Shown here: positions 22,325-32,216 of the stretch, one piece after another
Layout: each line of letters starts with the position of its first letter
Position numbering within the stretch: the stretch's first letter is position 1
DNA from: JABABV01 sp965222855
GTDB taxonomy: Bacteria > Bacillota_I > Bacilli_A > Mycoplasmatales > JABABV01
Reading direction: 5' to 3'
NCBI GenBank assembly: GCA_965222855.1
Contig: CBDCUL010000014.1
Location: forward strand, 1-64,000
DNA: 64,000 nucleotides
The notes under the pieces: generated by a model
The model's database searches: none
What the model saw: only the letters and a program-made list of their open reading frames with translations
Told to the model about the DNA's origin: nothing
Made by a program: the position numbers and the translations under genes

Positions 22325-24550
22325 ATGGATTTGAAAAAAATTTTTAAATTAGACTATTTAAGTGGTAATTTTGGATTGGAAACAGAAACGTTAAGAGTTG
22401 AATTAAATGGAAGTGTTTCAAAAGGACCTCACCCATTTAAAAATAAATGAACTAATCCTTATTTTCAAGTAGATTTCGCTGAAGCGCAATTAGAATTAGT
22501 AACTCCAATAACTCATAGTTATGAAGAAGCGTTATCGTTTTTAAAAAAACAAACTTACATTGTTAATAAAGTACTATCAAGTGAAGAATATTTATTACAT
22601 TATTCACTACCTTTAAAATATCGTCCAGTTGAAGAAATCAAACTTGCAACAGCTGGTATTAGTAAAAAAGGGCGCGATGCTTTTAATTATCGTAAAAATA
22701 TTATGCATAAATATAGTCATAAACAACAAGTTCTTTCTAGTGTCCATTTCAATTTTAGTTTTACTGATGAATTTTTAAAAGATCTTTCGGCAACGAAAAG
22801 CCTTGATATGGGTGCAATGAAAAATCATATTTATTTTAAAGGATATCGCCAATATATGCGTCACTTTCCAGTGATCACATATTTATTTGGAGCGAGTACT
22901 TTTTTAGATGATGAATATAAAAAAACAATTGAAACTCATAAAAACTATAAAAAAATTCTGAAAAACATTCGTTCATATCGTGCTTCTGAATACGGTTATC
23001 CAGTTACTGGAAAATCATTAGTAACTGCTAATAACTTTAAAGATTTTAGAGAAAAATTGAGCATCTTATTAAATAATAAATCACTTTTATCAGCTGGTGA
23101 AATCTATCAACCAATTAGAATGAAAACCAAATTTCAAAATGTGGTTGAATATATTGAAATTCGTAATTTAGATTTAGATCCAACAACGCCATTAGGAATT
23201 AAATTAGATACAATGAAATTTATGCATTTATTTATGGTCTTTTTAATGTTGGCTGAATTCGATGATCAAGAAGGCGTTATTACTGACACTGAATTTGAGA
23301 AATTATTAGAATTAAATAATAATATTGCACTAGGTTTAGAAACGCATCTTGATTTAAAATTCATTAATACTACTTTGAAAAAAATGGAAAGATTTTATCA
23401 CGAGAGTGGTAATAGCCAAATTCATAAATTTGTCGCTAATTTCACTAGACACAATCCTCCGATTTCACATAAACTACATAAGAAATTTAATGATATTAAA
23501 GCTTTTACAGAAAAAATATCACAAAATAAAAGCGATTCTTTTCAAAAAGTTAATGATGATTTCGAAGACCATTTCAAAGATATGGAATTATCAACGCAAA
23601 TTTTATTGGAAACAGCATTAATCAATGGGTTAAATATTAAAAAAATTATTCCATCAGAAAATATTATTTGTTTACAAAATCCAAAAAATAATCATATTGA
23701 ATATATTAAACAAGCAACGAAGACATCACTAAATAGTGAGATTGGGACAATTTTAATTCAAAATAAAAATTTAACTAAAGATATTTTACGACAAAATAAT
23801 ATTAGTGTTCCTAAAGGTAAAATCTTTGACTCTTTAGAAATGGCCGAAAAAGCAATCGTCCAATTTAGTGATAACAAAATAGTTGTTAAACCAAATGATG
23901 CTAATTATTCAACTGGTGTAACTGTTCTTAATCATCCATGAAGCAAGTCGGATTATTTTAAAGCGCTTAAATTAGCATTTCAACATTCAGAATCAATTTT
24001 AGTTGAAAGTTTTATTCAAGGTAAAGAATATCGCTTCATTGTGATTGATGATCATGTAGTTGGTGTTTTAGAACGACGTCCAGCTCATGTAATTGGTGAT
24101 GGAAAATTAACTATTAAAGGTTTAATTGATGTTAAAAACGAGCACGAATCACGTGGTAAGAAATATCGTAAACCATTAGAAAAGATTAAAATCGATGACA
24201 TTGTTTTAGATAATTTAAAAACGCAAACTTTCACTTTAAAATCAGTTTTAAAAGAAAAAGAAATTGCTTGATTAAGATTTACTTCAAATGTATCTAGTGG
24301 TGGGGACACTGTTGGAGTAACTGCAGATACTAATCTTTCTTACAAAAGCACAGCGATTAGAATTGCGCGATTATTAAATTTAAAAATTGCTGGAATCGAT
24401 ATGATTATTTCTGGTAATTATAAAGCACCAGGTGAATATTCAATATTAGAAGTTAACGATAATCCCGCCATTCATATTCATCATTTCCCAATGGAAGGAA
24501 AAGAAGTCAATGTTGCATCAGAAATTTTAAAAGCATTGAAACTAATCTAA
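22325..24550 (+). CDS. gshF: Bifunctional glutamate-cysteine ligase / glutathione synthetase
   Basis: Makes glutathione from Glu, Cys and Gly in one polypeptide. About 741 residues, close to the ~750 of Listeria/Streptococcus GshF. The N-terminal ~450 residues match Gram-positive GshA: GLETETLRVE near residues 17-26, DFAEAQLELVTP, and VHFNFSF. The C-terminal part is an ATP-grasp domain (VVKPNDANYSTGV about 518, RFIVIDDHVVGVLERRPAH, LEVNDNPAIHIHHFP). AGGAG lies 9 bases before ATG 22325. It is placed between ftsY and ylxM, genes that normally adjoin, which suggests insertion. Glutathione synthesis is uncommon in Mollicutes. Confidence 0.9.
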
Positions 24551-24555
24551 TTATT

Positions 24556-24873
24556 ATGATAACAATTCAAAAACGGACAAACTATTTAATTTTATATGAT
24601 TTTTATAATCAACTATTAACGCAAACTCAGCGTCAAGCAACAGCACTATATTTAGTCGAAGATTTATCGTTTAAAGAAGTTGCTGATATTTTAGCAGTAT
24701 CACGCAGTGCAGTCTTTGATTCTGTTAAAAAAAGTTTACTATTATTAGAAAATTATGAGTCAAAACTTAATTTACAACATAAACACAATGTATTACAAAA
24801 ATATTATAACCAATTATCAGTTTTAAAAATTGAAAAAGTTAACAGTATCATTGACAAAATCAATGCTATTTAA
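24556..24873 (+). CDS. ylxM: YlxM/p13-like helix-turn-helix protein (SRP pathway)
   Basis: 105 residues. Sigma-70 region-4-like HTH: LTQTQRQATALYLVEDLSFKEVADILAVSRSAV matches the YlxM family, which binds SRP and modulates FtsY/Ffh. Starts 5 bases after gshF, so co-translated; a terminator follows at once. Confidence 0.85.
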   Translation: MITIQKRTNYLILYDFYNQLLTQTQRQATALYLVEDLSFKEVADILAVSRSAVFDSVKKSLLLLENYESKLNLQHKHNVLQKYYNQLSVLKIEKVNSIIDKINAI

Positions 24874-24875
24874 TT

Positions 24876-24909
24876 ACAAAACACAAAGTGAAATGCTTTG
24901 TGTTTTTTA
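24876..24909 (+). terminator. Terminator after ylxM
   Basis: AAAACACAAAG-TGAAATG-CTTTGTGTTTTTT, a strong stem with T-tail ending the plsX-to-ylxM transcription unit. Confidence 0.85.
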
Positions 24910-24917
24910 CTAAAAAA

Positions 24918-24926
24918 TGGTATACT
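24918..24926 (+). promoter_or_regulatory. Extended -10 promoter upstream of rpsB
   Basis: TGGTATACT fits TGnTATAmT. It implies a leader of about 185 bases before the rpsB ATG. A second TATAAT at 25021-25026 is a possible closer promoter. The leader holds the palindrome GATATTTAATAAATATC at 25033-25049. No known S2-leader motif could be confirmed. Confidence 0.45.
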
Positions 24927-25117
24927 TATCTATAGTGTTTTATTAATATGTATTAATTAAAATACTTTACGAAATTTAAAAAACACCTTTATTTTATCTT
25001 TATTCAAGTGCAGTTAATTTTATAATGATATAGATATTTAATAAATATCGATCAAAATTACTGTGAATAAAAGCAAAATTAATAAAGGAAAGAAAAAACA
25101 AACAAGGAGTACCATTA

Positions 25118-26266
25118 ATGACACCGATTATATCAAAAATTAAATTATTAGAAGCGGGAACACATTTTGGTCACGAAACAAAACGTTGAAATCCTAAAAT
25201 GAAGCCATATATTCATGGCGTAAAAGGTAAAACTCACGTTATTGATTTAGTGAAAACAATTAAAGGACTTGAAGTTGCATACAAGGTAATCAAATATCAT
25301 GCCTCAAAAAACGGGAACATTTTATTTGTTTGTACACGTCGTAATGCTAGAGATATTATTAAAGAACAAGCAGTTCGTGCTGGAAGTTTCTATGTCAACC
25401 AAAGATGACTAGGTGGAACTTTAACTAACTTTAAGACAATTCAATCAAGAGTTCGTCATTTATTAATTTTAGAAAACAAAGCGAAAAATAATTTCGAAGG
25501 TTATACTAAAAAAGAAGGAATTAAATTTAGCAAAGAAATGCTAAAATTACAAAAATTCTTAGAAGGTATTAAAGGAATGCATAATTTACCTTCATTATTA
25601 GTTGTTCTTGATCCTAACGAGGAACAAAATGCAATTAATGAAGCACGTAAATTAGGAATTCCAATTGTTGGAATCGTTGATACTAATGCTGACCCAGATA
25701 GTGTTGATTACATTATTCCGGCTAATGACGATGCTTTAAAAACATTGAAATTAATTATGACATTATTAACTGATGCAATTGTTGAAGCTAAAGGCGGGAA
25801 ACCAGAAATAGCTTACCAAAATATCGTTAGTGAAAATCCATACTTTGGACACGGAGGAAAACCTGGTTTTGCAGGTCCTAAATTCGTTAAACGTAGTGTG
25901 ATTAAAGTGCTTCAAACAGCTGAAGAAGCAGCTAAAAATATTGAAGTAAAACCAGTTAAAAAATCAACAGTTAAAGTAATTTCAAGAGAACAAGTTAAAA
26001 CTGAAGGAACAACAGACGCAACACCAGTTGTAAAAGTTGAAGCACCAGTAGCAGTAGCTGTTGAAGCACCAGTAGCACCAGTAGCAGTAGCTGTTGAAGC
26101 ACCAGTTGTTAAACCAGTTGTCAAAGAAGAAGTTACAACTATTAACTTTGCTGATAAAAAATTAACTGAACTTAAAGAAATAGCTAAGAAAAATAATTTA
26201 AAAGGCTATTCTGTATTAAAGAAAAATGATTTAATCAAATTATTAGAAGCAGAAGGAGCAAAATAA
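25118..26266 (+). CDS. rpsB: 30S ribosomal protein S2 with long C-terminal extension
   Basis: 382 residues, against ~240-260 for typical S2. Residues 1 to ~265 are ordinary S2 (LLEAGTHFGHETKRWNPKMKPYI, WLGGTLTNFKT, NLPSLLVVLDPNEEQNAINEA). Then comes a low-complexity linker with repeated VEAPVAVA / VEAPVAP units (about 308-337), and a final ~35-residue domain, LTELKEIAKKNNLKGYSVL and KKNDLIKLLE, that fits the SAP / Rho N-terminal helix-turn-helix fold. AAGGAG lies 10 bases before ATG 25118. Confidence 0.95.
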
Positions 26267-26269
26267 ATT

Positions 26270-27145
26270 ATGGCAATTACAGCTAAACAAGTAAAGGAAT
26301 TGCGTGATTTAACAGCGGCAGGAATGCTAGACTGTAAAAAAGCTTTAGTTGATAGCGATGGCGACATTGAACAAGCGATTGTTTGATTGCGTAAAAAAGG
26401 AATTGCTAAAGCAGCTAAAAAATCTGGTCGTATTGCGGCTGAAGGTTTAACTTCAGTTTTAATAAAAGGTAACTCAGCAGTAATTGTTGAAGTTAACTCT
26501 GAAACAGATTTTGTTGCGCAAAATGATAATTTCAAAAAATTAGTAAATCAATTATCTGAAATTTTATTAAGCAATAATCCAACAACAATTGAAGAAGCGT
26601 TAAAAATTAATGTTAACAACAAAACAGTTGAAGCAATCATTACTGATGCAACTTCAACAATTGGTGAAAAAATTGCATTACGTCGTTTTGAAATTGTTCA
26701 AAAAACTAATGCTGATGTTTTTGGTCCCTATATTCATATGGGTGGAAAAATTTCAACATTAATCGTTTTAAAAGATTCTACTAACGAAGCTGCAGCACGC
26801 GATATCGCAATGCATACCGCTGCTATGAAACCAGCATTTATTGATCGTTCAGAAGTTAGCTCAGATTTTATCGCAAAAGAAACAGCTATCTTAAAAGAAC
26901 AAGCTTTAAACGAAGGTAAAAAACCAGCAATAGTTGAAAAAATGGTTATTGGTAGATTAAATAAACAACTAGCAGAAATTTGTTTAGTTGATCAACCGTT
27001 CGTCAAAAACCCTGAACTAAAAGTCGGAAAATTCGCTTTACAAAACAGTAAAGGAATTTCAACGATGATTCGTTTTGAGGTTGGAGAAGGAATTGCTAAA
27101 AATACAACTAACTTCGCTGATGAAGTTAAAGATTTAACAAACTAA
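26270..27145 (+). CDS. tsf: Translation elongation factor Ts
   Basis: Nucleotide exchange factor for EF-Tu. About 291 residues; MAITAKQVKELRDLTAAGM and CKKAL near the N-terminus (UBA-like domain), EVNSETDFVAQN about residues 72-83. Its AGAAGGAGC ribosome site lies within the last codons of rpsB; start ATG is 3 bases after the rpsB stop. Confidence 0.97.
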
Positions 27146-27155
27146 TATGTCCGAT

Positions 27156-27192
27156 TTAAAAAAATAATTAAAAAATTAATTATTTTTTTTAT
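27156..27192 (+). terminator. Terminator after tsf
   Basis: AAAAAATAATTAA-AAAA-TTAATTATTTTTTTT stem-loop with T-run. Confidence 0.7.
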
Positions 27193-27231
27193 TATATAAC
27201 AACTGTTTATCTAAAAACTGAGAGGTATTTT

Positions 27232-27960
27232 ATGTATAAAAAAATCTTACTAAAATTGAGCGGAGCTGCGTTATCTAGTAAAAAACAAAATGGCTTAATT
27301 ATTGATAATGATAAAATCAAAGAACTGACGCTTCAAATCAAAGAACTGAAAAAACAAAACATTTCTTTAGCAATTGTTATTGGTGGCGGAAATATTCTAC
27401 GTGGTGCTAGCGCTGCTAAATTAGGAATGGATCGCGCCCAAGCTGATTACATGGGAATGATCGCCACTGTAATGAATGGTTTAGCTTTAGAAGTTTCTTT
27501 AAAATCAGCTGGTATTGATGTTTGTTTAATGACAGCTGTTCCAATGGATACAGTTGCCGATCCCTACATTTTACGTAACGCCCTCAACCATTTAGAAAAT
27601 AACAAAGTCGTTATTTTTAGCGGCGGAACTGGATCACCATTTTTTACAACTGATTCAGCAGCTGCGCTACGCGCTGCCGAAATTAATGCTGATTTAATTA
27701 TGATGGGTAAAAATAATGTCGATGGCATTTATGATAAAGATCCTTTAAAATTTAGTGATGCAAAGCGCTATTCACATTTAACTTTTCAAGAATCTTTTGC
27801 TAAGAATATTCAAATTATGGATTTAACAGCAACGACAATTTGTATGGAAAATAATATTGATATTTTAGTGTTTAATATTAATAAACCAAACAATATTATT
27901 GAATCATTATTACATACTAATCCAGCAACTACAACATTAGTTAGTAACCAAAAAAAATAA
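27232..27960 (+). CDS. pyrH: UMP kinase
   Basis: Phosphorylates UMP to UDP. 242 residues, amino-acid kinase fold: ILLKLSGAAL at residues 4-13, IVIGGGNILRG, and GGTGSPFFTTDSAA. GAGAGG lies 9 bases before ATG. Confidence 0.96.
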   Translation: MYKKILLKLSGAALSSKKQNGLIIDNDKIKELTLQIKELKKQNISLAIVIGGGNILRGASAAKLGMDRAQADYMGMIATVMNGLALEVSLKSAGIDVCLMTAVPMDTVADPYILRNALNHLENNKVVIFSGGTGSPFFTTDSAAALRAAEINADLIMMGKNNVDGIYDKDPLKFSDAKRYSHLTFQESFAKNIQIMDLTATTICMENNIDILVFNINKPNNIIESLLHTNPATTTLVSNQKK

Positions 27961-27983
27961 TAAAAAGAAAAAGAGGAACTATT

Positions 27984-28529
27984 ATGAATAACTGAGAAAA
28001 TAATTTAATAGCAGATCTAGCAACTATCGTGGAAAAAATGGAAAAACGTTTTAATTTAATTTCAGCCGGACGCGCTAATCCAAAAATTTTGGAAAATGTG
28101 CAAATTGATTATTATGGAACTTTAACACCAATTTCACAAATTAGTGCTATTTCATCACCTGATGCAATGCAATTATTAATTAAACCTTATGCCCAAAATG
28201 ATATTAAACTAATTATGGCAGCAATCAATAAATCAAATTTAAACCTTAACCCACAAAGTGAAGGCAATCAAATTCGTATTAAAATTGCACCATTAACACA
28301 AGAAATTAGAACTACTAAAGTTAAAGAAGTTAAAAAAATTCATGAAGATACAAAAATTCAAGTGCGTAACGCTCGTCGTGATTATAATAACAAAATCAAA
28401 GCAAACTCTGATTTAACAAAAGATGAAATTAGATCACAACAAGAAATCGTTCAAGAATTAATTGATAATAAAATGAAAGACATTAACCAATTAAGTAGTG
28501 TTAAAGAAGCAGCTTTAATGAAAATTTAG
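27984..28529 (+). CDS. frr: Ribosome recycling factor
   Basis: Splits post-termination ribosomes with EF-G. 181 residues. ISAGRANPKILENVQIDYYGT (begin about 27) is the family signature (RTGRASP variant), as is the C-terminal coiled helix. W by TGA at residue 4. AAGAGGA ribosome site; pyrH-frr pair is conserved. Confidence 0.96.
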
Positions 28530-28531
28530 TA

Positions 28532-29260
28532 ATGCTAAATTTAGTTAATAAAAATTTAGTCCATATTAGTTTAATTTTAGATGGTAATGGTCGATTTGCG
28601 AAATCGCAAAATAAACCACGCAGCTATGGCCACAAAATTGGTTTGCGTAATTTAAAAGAAATTGTTTTATTTGCTAATAAAATTAATTTAGCTTATTTAA
28701 CAATCTTTACTTTTTCAACTGAAAATTGAAAAAGGCCATTAAGTGAAGTCAATTATTTAATGCGAATCATTAATTTATTTTTTAATAAAAGTAATGTTCA
28801 AAAAATGATGGATTACAGTATTAAAATTAAATGAATTGGCTTCGAAGATAAATTAAGTAAGAAATTGATTAACAAAATTAAAAATTGTGAAAAACTGACT
28901 AATAAAAATACTGGATTAACATTAAGTATTGCTTTCAATTACGGTGCTAAACAAGAAATTATTAGCGCTGTTAATAAAGTTATTAACGTTAAAAAAACTA
29001 ATAATGATTTTTCACTAATTAGTGAAAAAGATTTTAATAGTTTTTTATTAAGTGGATTTCTACCGCCAGTTGATTTATTAATTCGCACATCTGGGGAACA
29101 AAGAATATCTAATTTTTTATTATGACAATTAGATTATGCCGAAATTATTTTTCAAAAAGTCAATTTTCCCGAATACACAACCGCATTATTTGAATCAGAT
29201 ATTAATTGATTCTTTAGTCGGAAACGTCGCTTTGGAACTATTGATGAAGGAGATAGCTAA
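28532..29260 (+). CDS. uppS: Undecaprenyl-type polyprenyl diphosphate synthase
   Basis: cis-Prenyltransferase condensing IPP onto farnesyl-PP. 242 residues. Catalytic LDGNGRFA at 16-23, FSTENWKRP, and RTSGEQRISNFLLWQ are family motifs. Begins 2 bases after the frr stop with its ribosome site inside frr. In a cell with no murein the lipid may serve glycan carriers or membranes; the adjacent dxr provides the IPP route. Confidence 0.94.
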
Positions 29261-29262
29261 AT

Positions 29263-30195
29263 ATGACTAAAATAAAAATCACCGATCATTGGAAACGGAT
29301 TATTACTGGAATAATTTTAATATTATTCTTTTTGCCAATTATTTTATTATCATCTTCTGATTATGTTGTCATTAGATATATTGATATTGTCATTTTTTCA
29401 ATTATTATTATTTTTGGCACTTATGAACTTTTAAGTCATCGTAATTGAAATTCCTTAGTAGTTTGATCAATGGTGTTTTTAACTATTTTATTAGTATATT
29501 TACCAAATTATTCTTTTTTAAAATTTATTTCTACAAATAGTCATAAAATAAAACTGAACGATATTGTTAATGATTTTTTTACAATCAATCCTTATTTATT
29601 ATTTATTCCAATTATTTTATTTGGATTAACTTTTCTTGATAAAAATTTTCGAATCGATGATATTTTATATCCTTTAGGAATTATTATCTTAATGGTTTGT
29701 TTTGGTAAAATTGTTATTTTATTAAGTATTTTTGATTATAAATATATTTTATTTATTGTCGGTATTGCTGTGTTGAGTGATATTGGTGGTTATTTTGGGG
29801 GAAAATTATTCGGAAGAAAAAAATTAGCACCCAAAATCAGTCCTAAAAAAACCGTTGAAGGAGCAATTACTGGCTTTTTAGCAGCTTTTACATTTGCTTG
29901 TTTATATGGTTATTTCTTAAACATAACTACTGGTTGAAATAAAGGATTTAGTTTTGATCACAATACTGTTCCAATTCTGTTCAATAATATTATTAATACA
30001 CTAATCGTAGCTGCATTATTATCTTTTGCATCACCATTAGGCGATCTCTTGTTTAGCGTTATTAAACGAAAACAAAAGATTAAAGACTTTTCCAACTTAT
30101 TACCAGGTCATGGTGGTATAATGGATCGACTAGACTCGATTTCAATCGTAACAATTACTTTTGGAATGTTATTATTATTATTATGAAGTCAATAA
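29263..30195 (+). CDS. cdsA: Phosphatidate cytidylyltransferase
   Basis: Makes CDP-diacylglycerol from phosphatidate and CTP. About 310 residues with eight hydrophobic helices. The CDP-alcohol signature is seen: DIGGYFGGKLFGRKKLAPKISPKKTVEG (positions about 173-200) and, near the end, KRKQKIKDFSNLLPGHGGIMDRLDS. Starts 2 bases after uppS. Confidence 0.95.
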
Positions 30196-30237
30196 ATAAC
30201 TATTATAATATTTTCAATATTAAGCGAGGAAATTTAA

Positions 30238-31398
30238 ATGAAATTAAAAATTAAAAAAATCTTACTACTAGGAGCATCTGGTTCGGTTGGCGAACAAGTA
30301 ATTTCGGTAGTCGAAAAATTTCCTCAATTTTTTCAAATTACTAGCGCTAGCGTTGGCTATCGTTTAGCAATTATTGAAAAACTAGTGACGAAATTAAAAG
30401 TTAAACATATTTATGTAATTCGAGAAAATGATAAAATTAACTTAAGTAAAAAATTTCCTAATGTAACATTTTATGCTAGTGATAGTGGGATTATTAATTT
30501 TATTAAAGCATCTAAATATAATTTTGCAATTAATGCTCTTTCAGGTATTTTTGGCTTAGAACCAACATTAAGTATTATTAATGCTAAAAAACCAATTGCA
30601 CTAGCTAATAAAGAATCATTAGTTGTGGGTGGGCATTTAATTATGAAAGCGCTCCAAAAAAACAAATCACAACTATTAACGCTCGATAGCGAACATAGTG
30701 CAATTTGACAAATACTACAAAAAGAAGCATTTGCGCATATTGATTTTGTAATTTTAACTGCTAGTGGTGGACCGTTTTTAAACACACCAGTTAATCAATT
30801 AGCAGACATCAGTATTGATCAAGCACTTAATCATCCAACATGAAAAATGGGTAAAAAAATTTTAATTGATAGTGCAACAATGATGAATAAAGTTTTTGAA
30901 GTTTATGAAGCTAAATGATTATTTAGCTTAGTCCCAGTTCAAATAAAAGTGATGATTGAACCAAATTCTTTCGTTCATGGTGGGGTCCAATTTACTGATG
31001 GTTCAATGCAATGACAATTGTCAAAACCAACAATGATTTTACCAATTGAATATGCGATGTTTTATCCTGAACGGATTATTAATCAAGATATCAAACCGCT
31101 TAATTTAGATGATTTTAACAAGTTAAAATTTTTAAAATTAGATGCTGAAAAATATCCATTATTTTTCATTGGGACTAGTTATTTAGATCGCGAACTATCG
31201 TGACCAGTAGTCTTAAATGCTGCTAATGAAATGGCAGTCAGTTTGTTTTTAAGAGGACGTATCAAATTTTTAGAAATTAACGAAATTATTAAAGCGGCTT
31301 TAGCACAACATCAACCAATTGCTAAGCCTACATTTTCAGAAATTATTAAACTTGATCGCAGTATCAGAGAAGTAATAAATAATAAATACGAGGTATAA
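30238..31398 (+). CDS. dxr: 1-deoxy-D-xylulose 5-phosphate reductoisomerase
   Basis: Second MEP pathway enzyme, NADPH-dependent. About 386 residues. Nucleotide-binding LGASGSVGEQ (residues 11-20), NKESLVVGG about 124, WKMGKKILIDSATMMNK about 202 and a GGVQFTDGSMQ substrate loop. AGGAAA upstream of ATG. Implies the non-mevalonate isoprenoid route, present only in some Mollicutes. Confidence 0.94.
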
Positions 31399-31400
31399 AA

Positions 31401-32216
31401 ATGCACGGGATTTTATTAACATTTAATACAATTATAATTATTTTGTTTTTAGTAACATTACATGAATTTGGCCATTTCATTATTGCTAAATGAAGTAAAA
31501 TGTATGTTCATGAATTTGCGATCGGATTTGGTCCCAAATTATTAAAGTGAAAAATTAAAGAAACCGAATATAGTTTACGCTTATTACCGTTAGGCGGCTA
31601 TGTTTTAGTAGCGCAATATTCTGCTAAATATTTCTTTCCAAAATTATATGGTTATACAGAAGTAGAAGGCGAATTAGTTAAAACACACGAGTCTGAAATT
31701 AAAGAACATCAACTATATGAAAATTCTCCAATGTGAAAACGTTTATTGTTTATTACTGCAGGAATTATTTTCAATTTCTTATTTGCAATATTAGCAATTT
31801 TTATTGCTGTTACAATTATGAATTCTGAAAGTGTTAATTTTTATCCTTTTTGAAGTAATTTCTGAAGAATTAATGGTAATATTTGAGTAGCAATTGGCAA
31901 TTTATTTACTTTTAACTTTACCGGAATGGGTAGTTTTATTAGTATTGGTAAAGCAACTAGTCATTTATGAAGTAATCATGTTTTATTTTTTTCATTACTT
32001 GGTTCACTATCATTAAATTTAGCAATTTTTAACTTATTACCAATTGCCCCGATGGATGGTTATAAATTTGTTGGTTTAATTTATCAATTAATTAGAAAAA
32101 AACCATTACCAGAAAAAGTAAACACTTATTTAAGTTTTATTGGTTTAGGACTAATTTTATTATTATTTTTTGGCTTATTAATAAAGGACATCGTCCATTA
32201 ATAGTATGCAATTAGA
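31401..32216 (+). CDS. rseP: Site-2 intramembrane metalloprotease, short form without PDZ
   Basis: About 271 residues. Zinc motif HEFGH in the first helix (about 22-26) and the NLLPIAPMDG motif near residue 213 are the two halves of the active site. The region between helices 1 and 2 (about 45-115) carries SLRLLPLGGYV, but no PDZ domain of normal size is present; RseP orthologues are ~420-450 residues. Its last 11 bases overlap polC. Start is 2 bases after dxr. Confidence 0.9.

Noticed and set aside
25912..26124. Minus-strand Thr/Ala-rich frame
   Set aside because: Mirror of the VEAPVA repeats in rpsB.
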